DNA of 64,000 nt from Flavobacteriaceae bacterium. GTDB lineage: Bacteria; Bacteroidota; Bacteroidia; Flavobacteriales; Flavobacteriaceae. The translations under genes and the position numbers were made by a program. The stretch's first letter is position 1. Every line of letters begins with the position of its first letter. Shown one piece after another: positions 35,072-43,927 of this stretch. Location of the stretch: positions 30,158-94,157 of the forward strand of contig CANGTL010000003.1 of assembly GCA_947456815.1 (NCBI GenBank), in the 5' to 3' direction. The notes under the pieces are model-generated. The model did no database searches, had not been told where the DNA came from, and saw only the letters and a program-made list of their open reading frames with translations.

Positions 35072-35987
35072 TGTGAATCCATGAAAAAGAGCTTTCAAAA
35101 ATAGCCTCTTTCTTTTCTTGAATAAACTCCAGAAATGCTTCCGCCACCGGAGTTAAGGGTTTGTTTTTTAGCCAGACCAAACGCCAGTCAGTTGTTATAG
35201 GAAGCCCTTTGATTGGGATAATTTTTAACTCACCGGATTCCAATTCTTTCTTTATTCCAATTAACGGCATGATTGAAATTCCTAAACCGGCTAGCAAGGC
35301 TTGCTTCACAGCTTCATTTGAAGTCAATTGAATTTTCATACTCGCAGAAATACCACGATTGCTCAAGAAATTCTCCATAGAAATTCTAGTTGCCGAACCT
35401 TCCTCTCGATATATTAACGGAAATTGAGTGAAGACTGTTTCTATTTTTGCTTTTTTATCAATGTCTAGATTACTATTTGCGACTAAGAATAACTTATTCT
35501 CAAGCAAAACAATATCTTCCAATTTTAGATCTTTTGGCAATACAGAAACTAGAGCAAAATCAACTTGATTTTCTTTCAAGCTTTGGATTACTTTAGCCCT
35601 ATTCGTAACATCCATATCGAGTTCAATACCTTTGTTGGTATTCATAAAACCGGCAAGATAAAAGGGCATCACGTACTTTCCGGTAGAAACAACGGAAATT
35701 CGCAAACGCCCTGAAACCATTCCTTTGAATTCGGAAGTTCGAAAATTGATTTTATTTACTTCATCAATAATTTTCTGTGCAGCGGTGGCAACTTCATTCC
35801 CAAACTCAGTAACATAAAGCTTTCTCCCCACAATCTCGGTTAGCGGAATGTCAAACTGATCCTGAAAATTTCGCAATTGTATCGAAATTGCCGGTTGTGT
35901 AAGATGCAACTCTTCTGCGGCTTTAGTGATGCTCTTGGTCTGCGTTATTTTTAGAAAAACTTGCAGTTGATGTAAGGTGTAGTTCAT
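35046..35987 (-). CDS. LysR family transcriptional regulator
   Basis: A 313-residue regulator with N-terminal winged helix (YTLHQLQVFLKITQTKSITKAAEELHLTQPAISIQLRNFQDQF, 3-45) and C-terminal periplasmic-binding-like effector domain (about 90-295). The effector domain sequence (GRLRISVVSTGKYVMPFYLAGF) resembles CbbR/CysB-type LysR proteins. It is divergent from the isocitrate dehydrogenase gene, the standard LysR arrangement, so that gene is its likely target along with itself. The ligand is unknown. Its 3' end overlaps the LETM1-related gene by 26 bases, tail to tail. Confidence 0.9.
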   Translation of the reverse strand: MNYTLHQLQVFLKITQTKSITKAAEELHLTQPAISIQLRNFQDQFDIPLTEIVGRKLYVTEFGNEVATAAQKIIDEVNKINFRTSEFKGMVSGRLRISVVSTGKYVMPFYLAGFMNTNKGIELDMDVTNRAKVIQSLKENQVDFALVSVLPKDLKLEDIVLLENKLFLVANSNLDIDKKAKIETVFTQFPLIYREEGSATRISMENFLSNRGISASMKIQLTSNEAVKQALLAGLGISIMPLIGIKKELESGELKIIPIKGLPITTDWRLVWLKNKPLTPVAEAFLEFIQEKKEAIFESSFSWIHTIHPPDFH

Positions 35988-36011
35988 AAAATATTTTAAT
36001 GCTTTACATTA

Positions 36012-36048
36012 CAAATATAAATAAAAATATATGAAAAAATTCAATCAA
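36012..36048 (-). promoter_or_regulatory. Promoter of the LysR gene
   Basis: On the minus strand: TTG (36044-36042), 22-base spacer, TATATTTG (36019-36012). Sequence CATAAAATATT occurs on both sides as a direct repeat (35985-35995, over the start codon, and 36057-36067, just before the isocitrate dehydrogenase gene), a possible regulator contact site. Confidence 0.5.
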
Positions 36049-36079
36049 TTTTGTCCCATAAAATATTAATTACAATATC

Positions 36080-37516
36080 ATGACTAGAATAACAGTTGCA
36101 AAAGGAGACGGAATTGGTCCCGAAATTATGGATGCTACTTTGGATATCATCAAAGCGGCAGGTGCAAAAATTGAAATAGATGAAATTGAAGTAGGTGAAA
36201 AAGTATACCTTTCAGGAAATACTTCTGGAATCGCTGCAGAATCGTGGGATATCATCAGAAGGAATAAAATTTTCTTGAAAGCGCCGATTACCACTCCTCA
36301 AGGTGGCGGTTATAAAAGTTTGAATGTTACGACGAGAAAATTCTTGGGATTGTACTCAAATGTTCGACCATGTATGAGTTTGCATCCATTTGTAGAAACC
36401 AAACACCCTAAGATGGATATCGTCATTGTCAGAGAAAATGAAGAAGATTTATATGCTGGAATCGAGCATCAACAAACCGATGAGGTTGTTCAATGTCTAA
36501 AAATCATCAGTCGTCCAGGTTGTGAAAAAATTGTTAGATACGCTTTCGAATATGCAAAAGTCTATGGCAGAAAAAAGGTGACCTGCTTTACAAAAGACAA
36601 CATTATGAAACAATCTGACGGGTTGTTTCACCAAGTCTTTGACGAAATAGCTACTGAATATCCAGAAATTGAAAACGAACACTGGATTATTGATATCGGT
36701 GCTGCAAAAATGTCGGACACGCCTGAAGTGTTTGATGTAATAGTAACCTTAAATCTATACGGTGATGTTCTTTCTGATATTGCCGCTCAAATTGCAGGTT
36801 CTGTCGGATTAGCAGGTTCAGCAAACATCGGTGAAGAATGCGCTATGTTCGAAGCTATTCACGGTTCTGCGCCAAGACGTGCCGGTCAAAATTTAGCTAA
36901 TCCATCTGGATTACTTGAAGGTGCGGTGATGATGTTAAATCATATAGGACAAACGGAAGTAGCAGAAAAAGTTCAGAATGCTTGGTTGAAAACAATCGAA
37001 GATGGTATTCACACGTACGACATCTTTAAAGAAGGAATTAGCAAACAAAAAGTGGGTACAAAAGAATTTGCTCAAGCGGTAATCGCAAATTTAGGGCAAA
37101 CGCCAACCTTATTAAAAGAAGTGTCTTATGCAAAAGAAGCAGCACTTAATTTACCAAAATATTTGAAAAAGCCTGCTGCTAAAAAAGAACTTGTGGGTGT
37201 AGACGTTTTTGTACACTGGAACGGAACTAGCCCAAATGAGCTGGCAGAAAAAGTTCAAAAATTGAATAATGCATCAGCAAAACTTTCGATGATTACTAAC
37301 CGTGGTATTAAGGTATGGCCTGATGGATTTAGCGAAACATTTTGCACGGATCATTGGAGATGCCGATTCAAACCAACGAATGGAAACGCGCTAACAAAAG
37401 GAGATATTATTCAACTTCTCTCGAGTGCGGTTGAGAATAGCATCGATTCAATTAAGACTGAAAACCTCTACGAATTTGATGGGAAACCAGGTTTCTCATT
37501 AGGTCAAGGACAATAA
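36080..37516 (+). CDS. icd: NADP-type isocitrate dehydrogenase (isocitrate/isopropylmalate dehydrogenase family)
   Basis: A 478-residue beta-decarboxylating dehydrogenase that most likely oxidises isocitrate to 2-oxoglutarate in the TCA cycle. It has the family start AKGDGIGPEIM, substrate motifs KSLNVTTRKFLGLYSNVRPC and VIVRENEEDLYAGIEH, the metal-binding NLYGDVLSDIAAQIAGSVGLAGSANIG and EAIHGSAP. A C-terminal extension of about 140 residues (DVFVHWNGTSPNELAEKVQKLN) is that of the long Thermus-type isocitrate dehydrogenases, which separates it from 3-isopropylmalate dehydrogenase (about 360 residues). A LysR gene diverges upstream; a small-protein gene follows after 7 bases. Confidence 0.87.
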   Translation: MTRITVAKGDGIGPEIMDATLDIIKAAGAKIEIDEIEVGEKVYLSGNTSGIAAESWDIIRRNKIFLKAPITTPQGGGYKSLNVTTRKFLGLYSNVRPCMSLHPFVETKHPKMDIVIVRENEEDLYAGIEHQQTDEVVQCLKIISRPGCEKIVRYAFEYAKVYGRKKVTCFTKDNIMKQSDGLFHQVFDEIATEYPEIENEHWIIDIGAAKMSDTPEVFDVIVTLNLYGDVLSDIAAQIAGSVGLAGSANIGEECAMFEAIHGSAPRRAGQNLANPSGLLEGAVMMLNHIGQTEVAEKVQNAWLKTIEDGIHTYDIFKEGISKQKVGTKEFAQAVIANLGQTPTLLKEVSYAKEAALNLPKYLKKPAAKKELVGVDVFVHWNGTSPNELAEKVQKLNNASAKLSMITNRGIKVWPDGFSETFCTDHWRCRFKPTNGNALTKGDIIQLLSSAVENSIDSIKTENLYEFDGKPGFSLGQGQ

Positions 37517-37523
37517 TAACAAG

Positions 37524-37763
37524 ATGGAACTACATTTAATAGATGGACAATTTAGCGCTACCGATGCCATCGCAATCATTACTCAATTGACTGAAGTGAA
37601 GATAAAATATCACGAAAACAAAATAAAGAGTAGCCACAACGAAGAAGATATTAAGATGCGAGAGCGAAAAATAAAAAATCTTCAAAAAGAATTGGCAGAT
37701 TCTAGGGAACATATTCAAAAGCAAACTAGTAATATCACTATTAATAGCACAATAAATCTTTAA
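37524..37763 (+). CDS. Small protein with LIDGxFSA motif, paralogue A
   Basis: A 79-residue, highly charged protein, predicted mostly helical with a coiled-coil stretch (30-62, rich in Lys/Glu). It begins MELHLIDGQFSATDAIAIITQL and ends ITINSTINL. The next gene encodes a relative with LIDGEFSAEEAQKIL near its start and VIKSTISL near its end, so the pair arose by duplication. Seven bases after icd, it may be transcribed with it. I do not know the family by name. Confidence 0.72.
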   Translation: MELHLIDGQFSATDAIAIITQLTEVKIKYHENKIKSSHNEEDIKMRERKIKNLQKELADSREHIQKQTSNITINSTINL

Positions 37764-37767
37764 TATT

Positions 37768-38067
37768 ATGGAAAATAAAGAACTAAATTTCAAACTAATT
37801 GACGGCGAATTTTCAGCAGAAGAAGCTCAAAAAATCCTAATGTCATTAATCAATAATAAAATTGATTTTCATAGTTTATTTGCTTTTAGTAACCACATTC
37901 GTTTCAATGGTGATGTTAACGGTTCGAAGAAAAGAATCGAAGAATTGACCCAAACAAGAGAAGAAATTGCAGAAATAACAAAAAAAGCAAACATAGAAGG
38001 ATACCATTTTGTTATAAAAAGTACAATCTCACTTGAATTAATTAAAGACGCTGTGCTAACTGAATAA
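37768..38067 (+). CDS. Small protein with LIDGxFSA motif, paralogue B
   Basis: A 99-residue relative of the preceding protein. Shared parts: FKLIDGEFSAEEAQKILMSLINNKIDFH at the N-terminus, a central charged helix with KKRIEELTQTREEIAEITKKANIEG, and VIKSTISLELI at the C-terminus, which reads as a final beta strand. The gap between the two genes is four bases. The alternation of strand-helix-helix-strand suggests a small domain, perhaps an oligomer; function unknown. Confidence 0.72.
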   Translation: MENKELNFKLIDGEFSAEEAQKILMSLINNKIDFHSLFAFSNHIRFNGDVNGSKKRIEELTQTREEIAEITKKANIEGYHFVIKSTISLELIKDAVLTE

Positions 38068-38097
38068 ATTCTAGGAAAGCATTTTACCATAATAACT

Positions 38098-38940
38098 GTG
38101 GAATTATTTCAAAATAGGAAATTAGTCATCGCAACGAAACATGAAAAAGAAAAGGTGATTAAGCCTATTCTCGAAAACGCTTTAAGTGTTGATTGCTTTG
38201 TTCCTTACAATTTCGACACGGATCGGTGGGGTACTTTTTCGGGTGAAATAAAAAGGAATGAAGATGTACTAAATACCCTTCGCAAAAAATGTCTCAATGC
38301 TATGAAAGAGAATAATTGCGATTTAGCTATTGCAAGCGAAGGGTCATTTGGTGCACATCCTAGCATTTTTTTTGCCCACGCCGATGATGAAGTTCTTATG
38401 CTGATGGATTTGAAGCATGATTTGGAAATCGTCGCACGTGAATTAAGTACTGAGACCAACTTCAACGGAAATTACATTGCCAATACGACAGACCTATTCG
38501 CTTTTGCTACCAAAGCAAATTTCCCCACTCATGGACTAATTTTAAAATCATCGGAAAGCAACTTTGAAAAAGCAATAAAGGGTATACAAAATGAGAATAT
38601 GCTATTGGAAGGATTTCAAAGCTTGTTTCACGAATATGGAAAAGTTTATGTCGAGACTGATATGCGGGCACTATACAATCCGACAAGAATGAAAATCATT
38701 GAAAAAGCAACCTTCAAATTGGCTCAAGTTGCTCTCTCTCAATGTCCAAATTGCAGTACTCCTGGTTTTACAGTTACCGAAGCAATAGAGGGATTGCCCT
38801 GTGAATGGTGTAACTCACCTACCCGCTCTACTTTATGCTTTCGTTCAACTTGCAAAAAGTGTAACTTTGCCTCGGAAGAAAAATACCCACATCAAAAAAC
38901 AACCGAAGATCCGATGTATTGCGATTTTTGCAATCCCTAA
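38098..38940 (+). CDS. DUF6671 family protein (GTG start)
   Basis: A 280-residue cytoplasmic protein. The start is GTG at 38098; no ATG is available that would keep the conserved N-terminus ELFQNRKLVIATKHEKEKVIKPILE. The first 200 residues form an alpha/beta domain with IASEGSFGAHPSIFFAHADDE, which resembles a nucleotide- or metal-binding loop with conserved Ser, His and acidic residues. The C-terminus carries four CxxC pairs (CPNC, CEWC, CKKC, CDFC) forming two zinc ribbons. No function is established for the family. It is placed three bases before the Sua5/TsaC gene. Confidence 0.75.
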   Translation: MELFQNRKLVIATKHEKEKVIKPILENALSVDCFVPYNFDTDRWGTFSGEIKRNEDVLNTLRKKCLNAMKENNCDLAIASEGSFGAHPSIFFAHADDEVLMLMDLKHDLEIVARELSTETNFNGNYIANTTDLFAFATKANFPTHGLILKSSESNFEKAIKGIQNENMLLEGFQSLFHEYGKVYVETDMRALYNPTRMKIIEKATFKLAQVALSQCPNCSTPGFTVTEAIEGLPCEWCNSPTRSTLCFRSTCKKCNFASEEKYPHQKTTEDPMYCDFCNP

Positions 38941-38943
38941 ACA

Positions 38944-39903
38944 ATGACATTAATCTCACAAGATATATCGAAAGCAGTTGCCATACTAAACCGCGAAGAA
39001 TTGGTAGCGATACCAACAGAAACAGTATACGGTTTGGCAGGAAACATCTACAGCGAAAAAGCTATAAAGGCTATTTTCGAGATGAAAAAACGTCCTTTTT
39101 TCAATCCACTTATTGTTCATATTCACGCGGTCGAGCAACTAGAGAATTTGGTGATAGAAATACCTGAAAAAGCAAAACTACTCGCTGAATCATTTTGGCC
39201 TGGCTCTTTGACTATGGTACTCAAGAAGAAAAGCAATGTGCCAGATTTGATAACAGCTGGTAAGGATTCTGTGGCAGTTAGGATTCCAAATCACCGAATT
39301 GCACTTGAATTGCTTAAATCATTAGATTTTCCTTTGGCAGCACCAAGTGCCAATCCCTTTGGATCGATTAGTCCAACCAATGCGTTTCACGTTGCGGATT
39401 ATTTTCAGGATGTTTTACCAATGGTTTTAGACGGTGGTAATTGCAAAAACGGCATAGAGTCGACTATAATTGGCTTCGAAAACGGAGAACCCGTTATTTA
39501 CCGATTAGGTTCAATTGCACTCGAGTCGATTGAAGAAATTATTGGAAAAGTCGAAGTTAAAAATAAAAAAGAAGCAGCGCCTGACGCACCCGGAATGTTA
39601 TCGAGACATTACGCACCAAAAACTACTACTTATTTAGAAAGTAATGTGGAAGAACAATTAACACGTTTTGCGGACCGACGAATCGGCGTGTTGTTGTTTC
39701 AGAAAAAAATTGAAAACCCAGCAATACAACACCAAGAAGTATTATCTGAGAAAGGTGATCTTTCGGAAGCTACTTCAAAATTGTACGCCGCCTTACATCG
39801 ATTAGACAAAATGAACCTCGATATCATCATTGCCGAAAAATTTCCCGATTTTGGCTTGGGAAAATCAATTAACGACCGTTTGGAGCGCGCGACAAAGAAG
39901 TAA
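38944..39903 (+). CDS. L-threonylcarbamoyladenylate synthase (Sua5/TsaC)
   Basis: A 319-residue Sua5-type enzyme that makes threonylcarbamoyl-AMP from threonine, bicarbonate and ATP, the first step of the t6A37 modification of ANN-decoding tRNAs. The YrdC domain fills residues 1-200: IPTETVYGLAGNIYSEKAIKAIFEMKKRPFFNPLIVHI, WPGSLTMVLKKK, AVRIPNH, APSANPFGSISPTNA and ESTIIGF. The extra C-terminal Sua5 domain (about 225-319) begins after the linker APDAPGMLSRHYAPKTTTY. The single-domain TsaC is excluded by the length. It follows a DUF6671 gene by three bases. Confidence 0.93.
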   Translation: MTLISQDISKAVAILNREELVAIPTETVYGLAGNIYSEKAIKAIFEMKKRPFFNPLIVHIHAVEQLENLVIEIPEKAKLLAESFWPGSLTMVLKKKSNVPDLITAGKDSVAVRIPNHRIALELLKSLDFPLAAPSANPFGSISPTNAFHVADYFQDVLPMVLDGGNCKNGIESTIIGFENGEPVIYRLGSIALESIEEIIGKVEVKNKKEAAPDAPGMLSRHYAPKTTTYLESNVEEQLTRFADRRIGVLLFQKKIENPAIQHQEVLSEKGDLSEATSKLYAALHRLDKMNLDIIIAEKFPDFGLGKSINDRLERATKK

Positions 39904-39934
39904 ACTAATTGATTTTGTACTAAAAAACGCAAAA

Positions 39935-40579
39935 TTAAATTGAAAATTTTAGGCGATACACCTCATCTAATTCGTTATTTGAACTCATATTAACGCCCAA
40001 GTCGGTAACATAGCCTGAATTCAAACCATAGGTCCAACCATGAAGTGTTAGATCTTGCCCATTTCTCCAAGCACCTTGAACGATAGAAGTTTTTGCCAAA
40101 TCAAACACTTGTTCTTGTGCATTTATTTCAACGAACTTATTGAAACGTTCGTCTTCGTCTTCAAAAGAATTCAGATAATCCTCATGCAAACGATATACGT
40201 CTTTGATGTGTCTAATCCAATTGTCGATCAAGCCTATCGACTGATTGCCCATAGCCGCTTTCACTCCACCACAACCGTAATGTCCACAAACAATCACATG
40301 TTTCACCTTTAATACATTGACCGCATAATCCAAGACACTTAACATGTTCATGTCACTATGGATTACCATATTCGCAATATTTCTGTGGACGAAAACTTCT
40401 CCTGGTTTTGCACCAATAATTTCATTAGCGGGAACACGACTGTCAGAACATCCAATCCATAGCAGCGGCGGCTGTTGCCCTTTGGCTAAGTCTTTAAAAT
40501 ACTCCTTGTCGACGGCTAGTTGATCTTCTACCCACTTCCTATTATTATCTAATATCTTCTTGTAAAACTCTGCACTCAT
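39935..40579 (-). CDS. can: Beta-class carbonic anhydrase
   Basis: A 214-residue beta-carbonic anhydrase interconverting carbon dioxide and bicarbonate. Zinc ligands C44, H100 and C103 and the catalytic D46/R48 pair are present (CSDSRVP, CGHYGCGG). Full length, cytoplasmic. It starts 14 bases after the SulP transporter stop and is co-transcribed, suggesting that the two supply bicarbonate together. Confidence 0.95.
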   Translation of the reverse strand: MSAEFYKKILDNNRKWVEDQLAVDKEYFKDLAKGQQPPLLWIGCSDSRVPANEIIGAKPGEVFVHRNIANMVIHSDMNMLSVLDYAVNVLKVKHVIVCGHYGCGGVKAAMGNQSIGLIDNWIRHIKDVYRLHEDYLNSFEDEDERFNKFVEINAQEQVFDLAKTSIVQGAWRNGQDLTLHGWTYGLNSGYVTDLGVNMSSNNELDEVYRLKFSI

Positions 40580-40593
40580 AACTATAATATTTA

Positions 40594-42246
40594 TTATTCA
40601 AAAAAAATCTCCTTGTTCTCAACAAGCTCCATCTTACGTTTCATCACATTGTATTTTTGTTCGATGGTTACTGTATTCTTATAGCCTTCGCTATTTTCTA
40701 AATTGTATTCGGACTTGAAGCCCACCAATTTAACATTAATATTGAGTTCTTTAGATTTTATTGTATGGAATTCATTAATTAAATCTAGTACATCATGAGC
40801 AATATATACGGTTTCGCTTGCATTAATAACAACTTTTGAGTTCTTTGGTAACTCATTTAAAGTTGATTTTAAGGCGGCTTTATTTAGAAATGAAATTTCT
40901 TGAGCCAATTCAATGTGAATAATATCTCCTTCTTGGTATTCTTCTTTTCTAAATTTGAAGGCTCTTTTCATATTACCTTTTAAGACAAAGATTGCACTGA
41001 TAACCATTCCTAAAGCGACACCTTTCAACAAATCTAAAAAGACTACTGCAAAAAAAGTAGCGATAAATGGTACAAATTGATACTTCCCTTTTTTCCAGAA
41101 ATGCAGCATTATTTTTGGATTGGCCAATTTGTAACCGACCAAAAGTAGGACTGCTGCAAGAGTTGCTAAGGGAATCTTATTCAATAGCACTGGTATCGAC
41201 AAAACACTAATCAACAATAACACCCCATGTAAAATTGCTGACATTTTTGATTTAGCTCCAGCAGCGCTATTGGCTGAAGTTCGCACCACCACTGAAGTCA
41301 TCGGCAAACCTCCAAGTAATGAACTCAAGATATTTCCAATTCCTTGCGCTTTCAATTCAACATTCGTATCGGTGTATCGTCTTTGAACATCCATCCTATC
41401 CGCTGCTTCAATACATAATAAGGTTTCTATAGAAGCTACAATGGCAATCGTAACACCAACAATCCAGACCTTAGAATTTGCAAACGCGGCAAAATTTGGA
41501 GTAATGATAATATTTCTAAAATCTTCAAGCGATTGAGGTACTGGCAGACTCACTAAATGACTTTCTAAAATTTGCAATGAACTTCCAGTCGAGAGAAAAA
41601 ACTCATTAAGCAAAATACTTACGATAACTGCAATCAACGCTGGCGGAATTAACTTTATCTTTTTGAAAACGTCAAATTTAGTCCAAGCGATTAAAATTGT
41701 CAATGAAACTAAAGTAACTATTATAGAACCAATTTGAATATGATTGACAACACGCAATATCTCCGAAAAAGAATTTTGTCCATCAATTTGCATAAAAGCT
41801 TCATCACCTTCAAAATCTGGATCATAGCCAAAAGCATGTGGAATTTGCTTAAGAATGATGATAACACCAATTCCCGCCAACATTCCCTCAATTACATTTG
41901 TTGGAAAATAATTTGAAATACTTCCTGCCTTTATGAAGCCTAGTGCCAATTGCAATATTCCAGCGATAAAAACCGAAGTTAGAAATATGTCAAAAGCACC
42001 AAGATCGGTAATTGCAGTAAGCACAATAGCTGTTAAACCTGCCGCTGGGCCAGAAACACTAAGGTGCGACGTACTAAGATAACCAACGACAATTCCGCCA
42101 ACAACTCCCGATATAATACCTGAAAATAAAGGCGCTCCACTCGCCAACGCAATTCCTAAACATAACGGAAGAGCAACTAAAAAAACCACTAAACCTGATG
42201 CAAAGTCAGACTTAAATGTTCCAAATAGATTACTATTTTTTTTCAT
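40594..42246 (-). CDS. SulP family anion transporter with STAS domain (probably bicarbonate)
   Basis: A 550-residue inner-membrane SLC26/SulP transporter. About 10-14 transmembrane helices (residues 10-415) include the family motifs GLVVFLVALPLCLGIALASGAPL, GYLSTSHLSVSGPAAGLTAIV and AIVASIETLLCIEAADRM with the central GGLPMTSVVVRTSANSAAGAKS. A C-terminal STAS domain (about 440-540) has KVVINASETVYIAHDVLDLI. Homologues carry sulfate, bicarbonate or dicarboxylates; the carbonic anhydrase gene 14 bases downstream makes bicarbonate (BicA-like) uptake the best guess, by context only. Confidence 0.9.
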   Translation of the reverse strand: MKKNSNLFGTFKSDFASGLVVFLVALPLCLGIALASGAPLFSGIISGVVGGIVVGYLSTSHLSVSGPAAGLTAIVLTAITDLGAFDIFLTSVFIAGILQLALGFIKAGSISNYFPTNVIEGMLAGIGVIIILKQIPHAFGYDPDFEGDEAFMQIDGQNSFSEILRVVNHIQIGSIIVTLVSLTILIAWTKFDVFKKIKLIPPALIAVIVSILLNEFFLSTGSSLQILESHLVSLPVPQSLEDFRNIIITPNFAAFANSKVWIVGVTIAIVASIETLLCIEAADRMDVQRRYTDTNVELKAQGIGNILSSLLGGLPMTSVVVRTSANSAAGAKSKMSAILHGVLLLISVLSIPVLLNKIPLATLAAVLLLVGYKLANPKIMLHFWKKGKYQFVPFIATFFAVVFLDLLKGVALGMVISAIFVLKGNMKRAFKFRKEEYQEGDIIHIELAQEISFLNKAALKSTLNELPKNSKVVINASETVYIAHDVLDLINEFHTIKSKELNINVKLVGFKSEYNLENSEGYKNTVTIEQKYNVMKRKMELVENKEIFFE

Positions 42247-42298
42247 AATTTGAACAAAGATTAAAATTAAAGCGCATTACTAAGACCGCAAAATGCAA

Positions 42299-42592
42299 TC
42301 AACTAAAATTTAATAAAGCTTGTTCAGGAGGAGGAATAAAAATTGAATAGAATAGAAAAGTCCGCTTGAGGATACTTCTGAAACGAATTTTAGTACAATA
42401 TTTTGCAATTTTAATAGAAAAAAATAGAATAGAAACCGATCTACAATCAATATTAAAGAGGTCATTCTGATCCTCATCAATCGAATCGATGACCAGTGAA
42501 ACATCAGTACTGCTGTCTATCAAACTGACTATACTCGACGTTGTCAGAGAAGAAATAAAAAGCAACAAAAGAAATCCTACAGCTAATTTCAT
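42299..42592 (-). CDS. Small protein with hydrophobic N-terminus, function unknown
   Basis: A 97-residue protein when started at ATG 42592 (MKLAVGFLLLLFISSLTTSSIVSLID), giving a signal peptide or anchor; the frame could be extended to 42652, but the candidate promoter boxes lie in that part. The remainder has an acidic stretch (DSIDEDQND) and ends with FIPPPEQALLNFS. A promoter-like arrangement on the minus strand (TTTG, 18 bases, TATTTTTG at 42604-42597) is just upstream. It is divergent from oxyR. I do not recognise the family, and expression is not certain. Confidence 0.5.
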   Translation of the reverse strand: MKLAVGFLLLLFISSLTTSSIVSLIDSSTDVSLVIDSIDEDQNDLFNIDCRSVSILFFSIKIAKYCTKIRFRSILKRTFLFYSIFIPPPEQALLNFS

Positions 42593-42731
42593 ATAACAAA
42601 AATAGGAGTTACTTCCGGTAAACAAAATTAAATGCCACGAATTCTTAAACAATTAACAACCAAAAGTTCATTAAGAAGAAAATGTGCTTCAAAAAGAAAA
42701 GCTGACTTATATAGTTTTAGCTTATAGTAAT

Positions 42732-42739
42732 TATATTTG
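42732..42739 (+). promoter_or_regulatory. oxyR promoter -7 box TATATTTG
   Basis: Perfect TAnnTTTG, 21 bases before the oxyR ATG; it overlaps a possible TTG start at 42737, which rules that start out. Upstream, CTTATA occurs twice 15 bases apart (42706 and 42721), a candidate site for autoregulation by the LysR-type protein. Confidence 0.55.
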
Positions 42740-42760
42740 CATCATAAAAAACTATGTGAA

Positions 42761-43702
42761 ATGACCATCACCCAACTCCAATATGTTCTTGCTGTCGCAG
42801 AGTACAAGAATTTTACTCTAGCCGCTGAAAAGTGTTTTGTTACCCAACCAACCTTGAGTATGCAAATCCAAAAAGTAGAAGAAGAGCTCAATATTCAAAT
42901 TTTTGATAGAAGTAAAAAACCCATACAGTTGACAGAAATTGGGCAGAAGATTGTCAATCAAGCGAAGAACATCGTCAATGAAGCTGATCGCATGCAAGAC
43001 ATTGTTGAGCAACAAAAAGGTTTTATTGGAGGTGAATTTCGATTGGGAATTATCCCAACGATCATGCCGACACTTTTGCCTATGTTTTTGAATAATTTCA
43101 TCAAGAAATATCCAAAAGTTAAATTAATCATCGAAGAATTGAACACCGATGAAATTATTCTAAAACTCAAGAATGGCCATCTCGACGCCGCGATTGCAGC
43201 AACGCCTCTGATGGAAGAAAAGATTAAAGAAGTTGTTTTATACTTCGAACCATTCATGGCTTATATTCCGCAATCACATAAGTATTACAACAAAACTGAA
43301 ATAGAAGTGAGCGATTTAGATGTAGATGAAATTTTGCTTTTGCAAGACGGTCATTGCTTTAGGGACGGCATTCTTAATCTTTGCAAGAATGTAAGTAAAT
43401 CTGAATTCAGCCATTTTCAATTGGAAAGCGGCAGTTTTGAAACATTAATAAAGTTGGCTGATGAAGGGCTGGGAATTACTTTGCTTCCCTATTTGCATAC
43501 TTTGGATTTGAAAGACAGCGACAAGCTAAAATTGAAACATTTTGTCGAACCAAAACCGGCAAGAGAAGTAAGTCTAATCTTTCCTAAAACAGAACTAAAA
43601 ATTCAAATTATTGACGCGTTGCGAAGTACCATTGCTGGCGTTATCAAAGGCGCTATTGTTTTTCAAAATATCGAGATTATTAGTCCAATGCCTAAAAAAT
43701 AA
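42761..43702 (+). CDS. oxyR: Hydrogen peroxide-sensing regulator OxyR
   Basis: A 313-residue LysR-type regulator. With the start at ATG 42761 the redox cysteines fall at C199 and C208 (DGHCFRDGILNLC), the same positions as in E. coli OxyR; peroxide oxidises them to a disulfide, which switches on catalase and peroxidase genes. The N-terminal helix-turn-helix is FTLAAEKCFVTQPTLSMQIQKVEEEL. The effector domain is complete and ends in PMPKK. A strong terminator follows directly at the stop codon. Confidence 0.94.
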   Translation: MTITQLQYVLAVAEYKNFTLAAEKCFVTQPTLSMQIQKVEEELNIQIFDRSKKPIQLTEIGQKIVNQAKNIVNEADRMQDIVEQQKGFIGGEFRLGIIPTIMPTLLPMFLNNFIKKYPKVKLIIEELNTDEIILKLKNGHLDAAIAATPLMEEKIKEVVLYFEPFMAYIPQSHKYYNKTEIEVSDLDVDEILLLQDGHCFRDGILNLCKNVSKSEFSHFQLESGSFETLIKLADEGLGITLLPYLHTLDLKDSDKLKLKHFVEPKPAREVSLIFPKTELKIQIIDALRSTIAGVIKGAIVFQNIEIISPMPKK

Positions 43703-43727
43703 AAAAGGAACCAAATAGTTCCTTTTT
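43702..43727. terminator. Bidirectional terminator
   Basis: Stem AAAAAGGAAC / GTTCCTTTTT with a 6-base loop, serving oxyR (+) and the small gene at 43733-43927 (-). Confidence 0.9.
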
Positions 43728-43732
43728 AGATA

Positions 43733-43927
43733 TCAATTCACAATATTTATATATTGTTGAAGTTCCGGCTTTTCACTGGTGAAATTCTGTAACCATTTCC
43801 TTAGTTGTTCTAGCTCATAAGGCAATAAATTCTTGATTGCTTTACGCAATTCTTTGCAAAAAAGAACCGGATCGAAGCTCACTCTCTCAAGCACCGATTT
43901 TGTGTAGTCGTAGATCATTCTAGGCAT
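43733..43927 (-). CDS. Small conserved protein, paralogue of 44112-44309
   Basis: A 64-residue cytoplasmic protein, helical and slightly basic. It shares with its neighbour the core YTKSVLERVSFDPVLFCKELRKAIKNLLPYELEQLRKWL and ends QQYINIV. The two align over their whole length without gaps, about 60 percent identical by eye, so they are real genes from a tandem duplication. No family name known to me; size and shape suggest a helical regulatory or binding protein. It has a terminator directly downstream. Confidence 0.75.
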   Translation of the reverse strand: MPRMIYDYTKSVLERVSFDPVLFCKELRKAIKNLLPYELEQLRKWLQNFTSEKPELQQYINIVN

